A stretch of 35,318 nucleotides of DNA, taken from positions 1 through 35,318 of the forward strand of contig JAGRCP010000105.1 of the NCBI GenBank assembly GCA_020433455.1, read 5' to 3'. The DNA comes from Caldilineaceae bacterium. Lineage in GTDB: Bacteria; Chloroflexota; Anaerolineae; Caldilineales; Caldilineaceae. The translations under genes were made by a program, and so were the position numbers. A model generated the notes under the pieces. That model searched no databases and was not told the origin of the DNA. It was given only the letters and a program-made list of their open reading frames with translations. This document shows, in pieces, positions 34,510-35,318 of this stretch (its first letter is position 1; each line of letters starts with the position of its first letter).

Positions 34510-34806
34510 ATGGTAAATTCTTCGAGTGTAGCCGTGCGTGCAGAAGATGTATTGACGGCAAAAATAGATAATGAATTGGTGATGGTCCGTTTAGAAAGTA
34601 ACGGCTATTTTGGTTTGGATGCAATCGGGCGCCGAATATGGGAATTGCTTGAAGAGCCATGCTCGGTTGGTCGCCTTTGTGCTGTATTGGTCGATGAGTA
34701 TGATGTGGAACCGGCTACGTGTGAAGCTGATGTAGTGCATTTTTTGAGTAAACTGGAAGAATTTGGCGTTGTCAATATTCAAGGCTCAGATAGCATTTCA
34801 GCGTAA
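34510..34806 (+). CDS. Lasso leader-binding protein B1 (PqqD/RRE family)
   Basis: 98 residues, the size and fold pattern of PqqD-like RiPP recognition elements: a three-stranded sheet (AKIDNELVMVRLESNGYFGLD) followed by helices (AIGRRIWELLEE, LCAVLVDEYDV, VVHFLSKLEEFGVV). B1 grips the leader through the aromatic-x-x-Pro motif and presents it to B2 and C. GAGGAG lies upstream of the ATG. It overlaps the B2 start by about 38 bases. Confidence 0.88.
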   Translation: MVNSSSVAVRAEDVLTAKIDNELVMVRLESNGYFGLDAIGRRIWELLEEPCSVGRLCAVLVDEYDVEPATCEADVVHFLSKLEEFGVVNIQGSDSISA

Positions 34807-35278
34807 ATTACGCGACTGTACATGGCACGAACGCCGGCTCTTGGCTGAGGCCGCCATGTGGCTGACGTTTTTTACCGGCGCGCTTCGGATTGTTACATTC
34901 AAACGGATTGTGAGCCGGCTTGGCCTGGCTCAATGCTCGCCGGATAAACCGGTAGATGTTTTTGCATTGCATCAGGATGCCTATGCCATGGGATGGGCTG
35001 TACGGGCCGTCGCCGCAAGAATGCCGTGGCTAACAGATAGCTGCCTTGTTCAAGCTTTGGCGGGTATGCAAATGTTGCGGCGGCGAAAGGCCTCCGGCAT
35101 GCTGACTCTGGGTGTAATGCTGGACTCTGATAAGACCGAGCGTTTGGAGGCGCATGCCTGGCTCCGGCATGGGGCTATTTTTTTGACGGGGGAAGCAAAT
35201 TATCGTCTCTTTACACCAATTTCCGCTTATGTATTTTCACCTACAGCTTCTTTTGATAATGGAGAGTCACCTCGGTGA
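34769..35278 (+). CDS. Lasso leader peptidase B2 (transglutaminase-like)
   Basis: About 169 residues. Helical N-terminus RRLLAEAAMWLTFFTGALRI is typical. Catalytic C92 in DSCLVQALAGMQMLRRR and H129 in EAHAWL complete the Cys-His pair of the transglutaminase-like protease that cuts the leader after the Thr-containing site. Start is a TTG at 34769, eight bases after GGAAGA and inside B1; a TTG at 34763 is possible. It ends at the overlapping start of a further gene. Confidence 0.88.
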   Translation: MSIFKAQIAFQRKLRDCTWHERRLLAEAAMWLTFFTGALRIVTFKRIVSRLGLAQCSPDKPVDVFALHQDAYAMGWAVRAVAARMPWLTDSCLVQALAGMQMLRRRKASGMLTLGVMLDSDKTERLEAHAWLRHGAIFLTGEANYRLFTPISAYVFSPTASFDNGESPR

Positions 35279-35318
35279 ATGAGGTCTTTCTTAAAAGTAC
35301 TGTAAAAAATCCGGCGAC
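35275..35318 (+). CDS. Start of a further gene in the lasso operon (partial)
   Basis: A GTG overlaps the B2 stop (GTGA) and opens a frame of 14 codons (MNEVFLKSTVKNPA) cut by the window end. Tight coupling suggests it belongs to the operon. A transporter or another modifying enzyme would fit other lasso clusters, but the visible part is too short to say. Confidence 0.5.
   Translation, partial: MNEVFLKSTVKNPA

Overview
The window looks like chromosomal DNA from a member of the Chloroflexota, probably an Anaerolineae- or Caldilineae-like lineage. This is inference from style: two secreted proteins share a C-terminal tail of the type (F/Y)(L/V)PVxxR, proteins are linked by long Pro/Thr-rich stretches, one gene fuses DHH, CBS and CCA-adding domains, and a GTAGGG...CCCTAC intergenic repeat is present. 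No rRNA, tRNA, CRISPR array, insertion sequence or phage gene was seen.

Layout. 37-503 (-) is a four-helix-bundle gene broken by an 11-bp tandem duplication. 542-6191 (-) is an operon-like block: a DnaQ/DinG exonuclease-helicase, a ResB-like cytochrome c biogenesis protein and a CaiB/BaiF CoA-transferase, with a promoter candidate at 6257-6284. A 617-bp divergent gap holds a large inverted repeat and an operator-like palindrome. 6809-12614 (+) carries an orphan winged-helix regulator with a degenerate receiver, a GT2 glycosyltransferase, a membrane protein, a secreted M14 carboxypeptidase, a CtaG-like protein and SufE. 12664-20785 (-) carries a lipoprotein, a HerA-type ATPase, a second GT2 enzyme, an RmlD-like reductase, an isoaspartyl methyltransferase and a YheT-like hydrolase. 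20976-27800 (+) carries a low-molecular-weight phosphatase, a probable 8-oxoguanine deaminase, the DHH-CBS-CCA fusion, two small membrane proteins and a ferredoxin-NADP reductase. A strong bidirectional terminator (27920-27953) separates the last of these from a convergent secreted lamin-tail protein.

The most interesting part is 29466-35318 (+), a lasso-peptide gene cluster cut by the window end. The order is promoter, precursor (A), cyclase (C), two HPr-kinase-like proteins (K1, K2), a PAPS sulfotransferase (ST), PqqD-like leader-binding protein (B1), transglutaminase-like leader peptidase (B2) and the start of another gene. The precursor has a leader with W-x-x-P at -15 to -12 and Thr at -2, and a predicted 19-residue core, SGKTPGGDDGVSPGSTSTS. 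The ring would close from Ser1 to Asp8 or Asp9. The tail contains no bulky aromatic residue and ends in a run of Ser/Thr with a C-terminal Ser, the residue type phosphorylated in paeninodin. Two kinases plus a sulfotransferase suggest a lasso peptide heavily modified with phosphate and/or sulfate. My inference is that those groups could supply the bulk or charge that the bare tail lacks.
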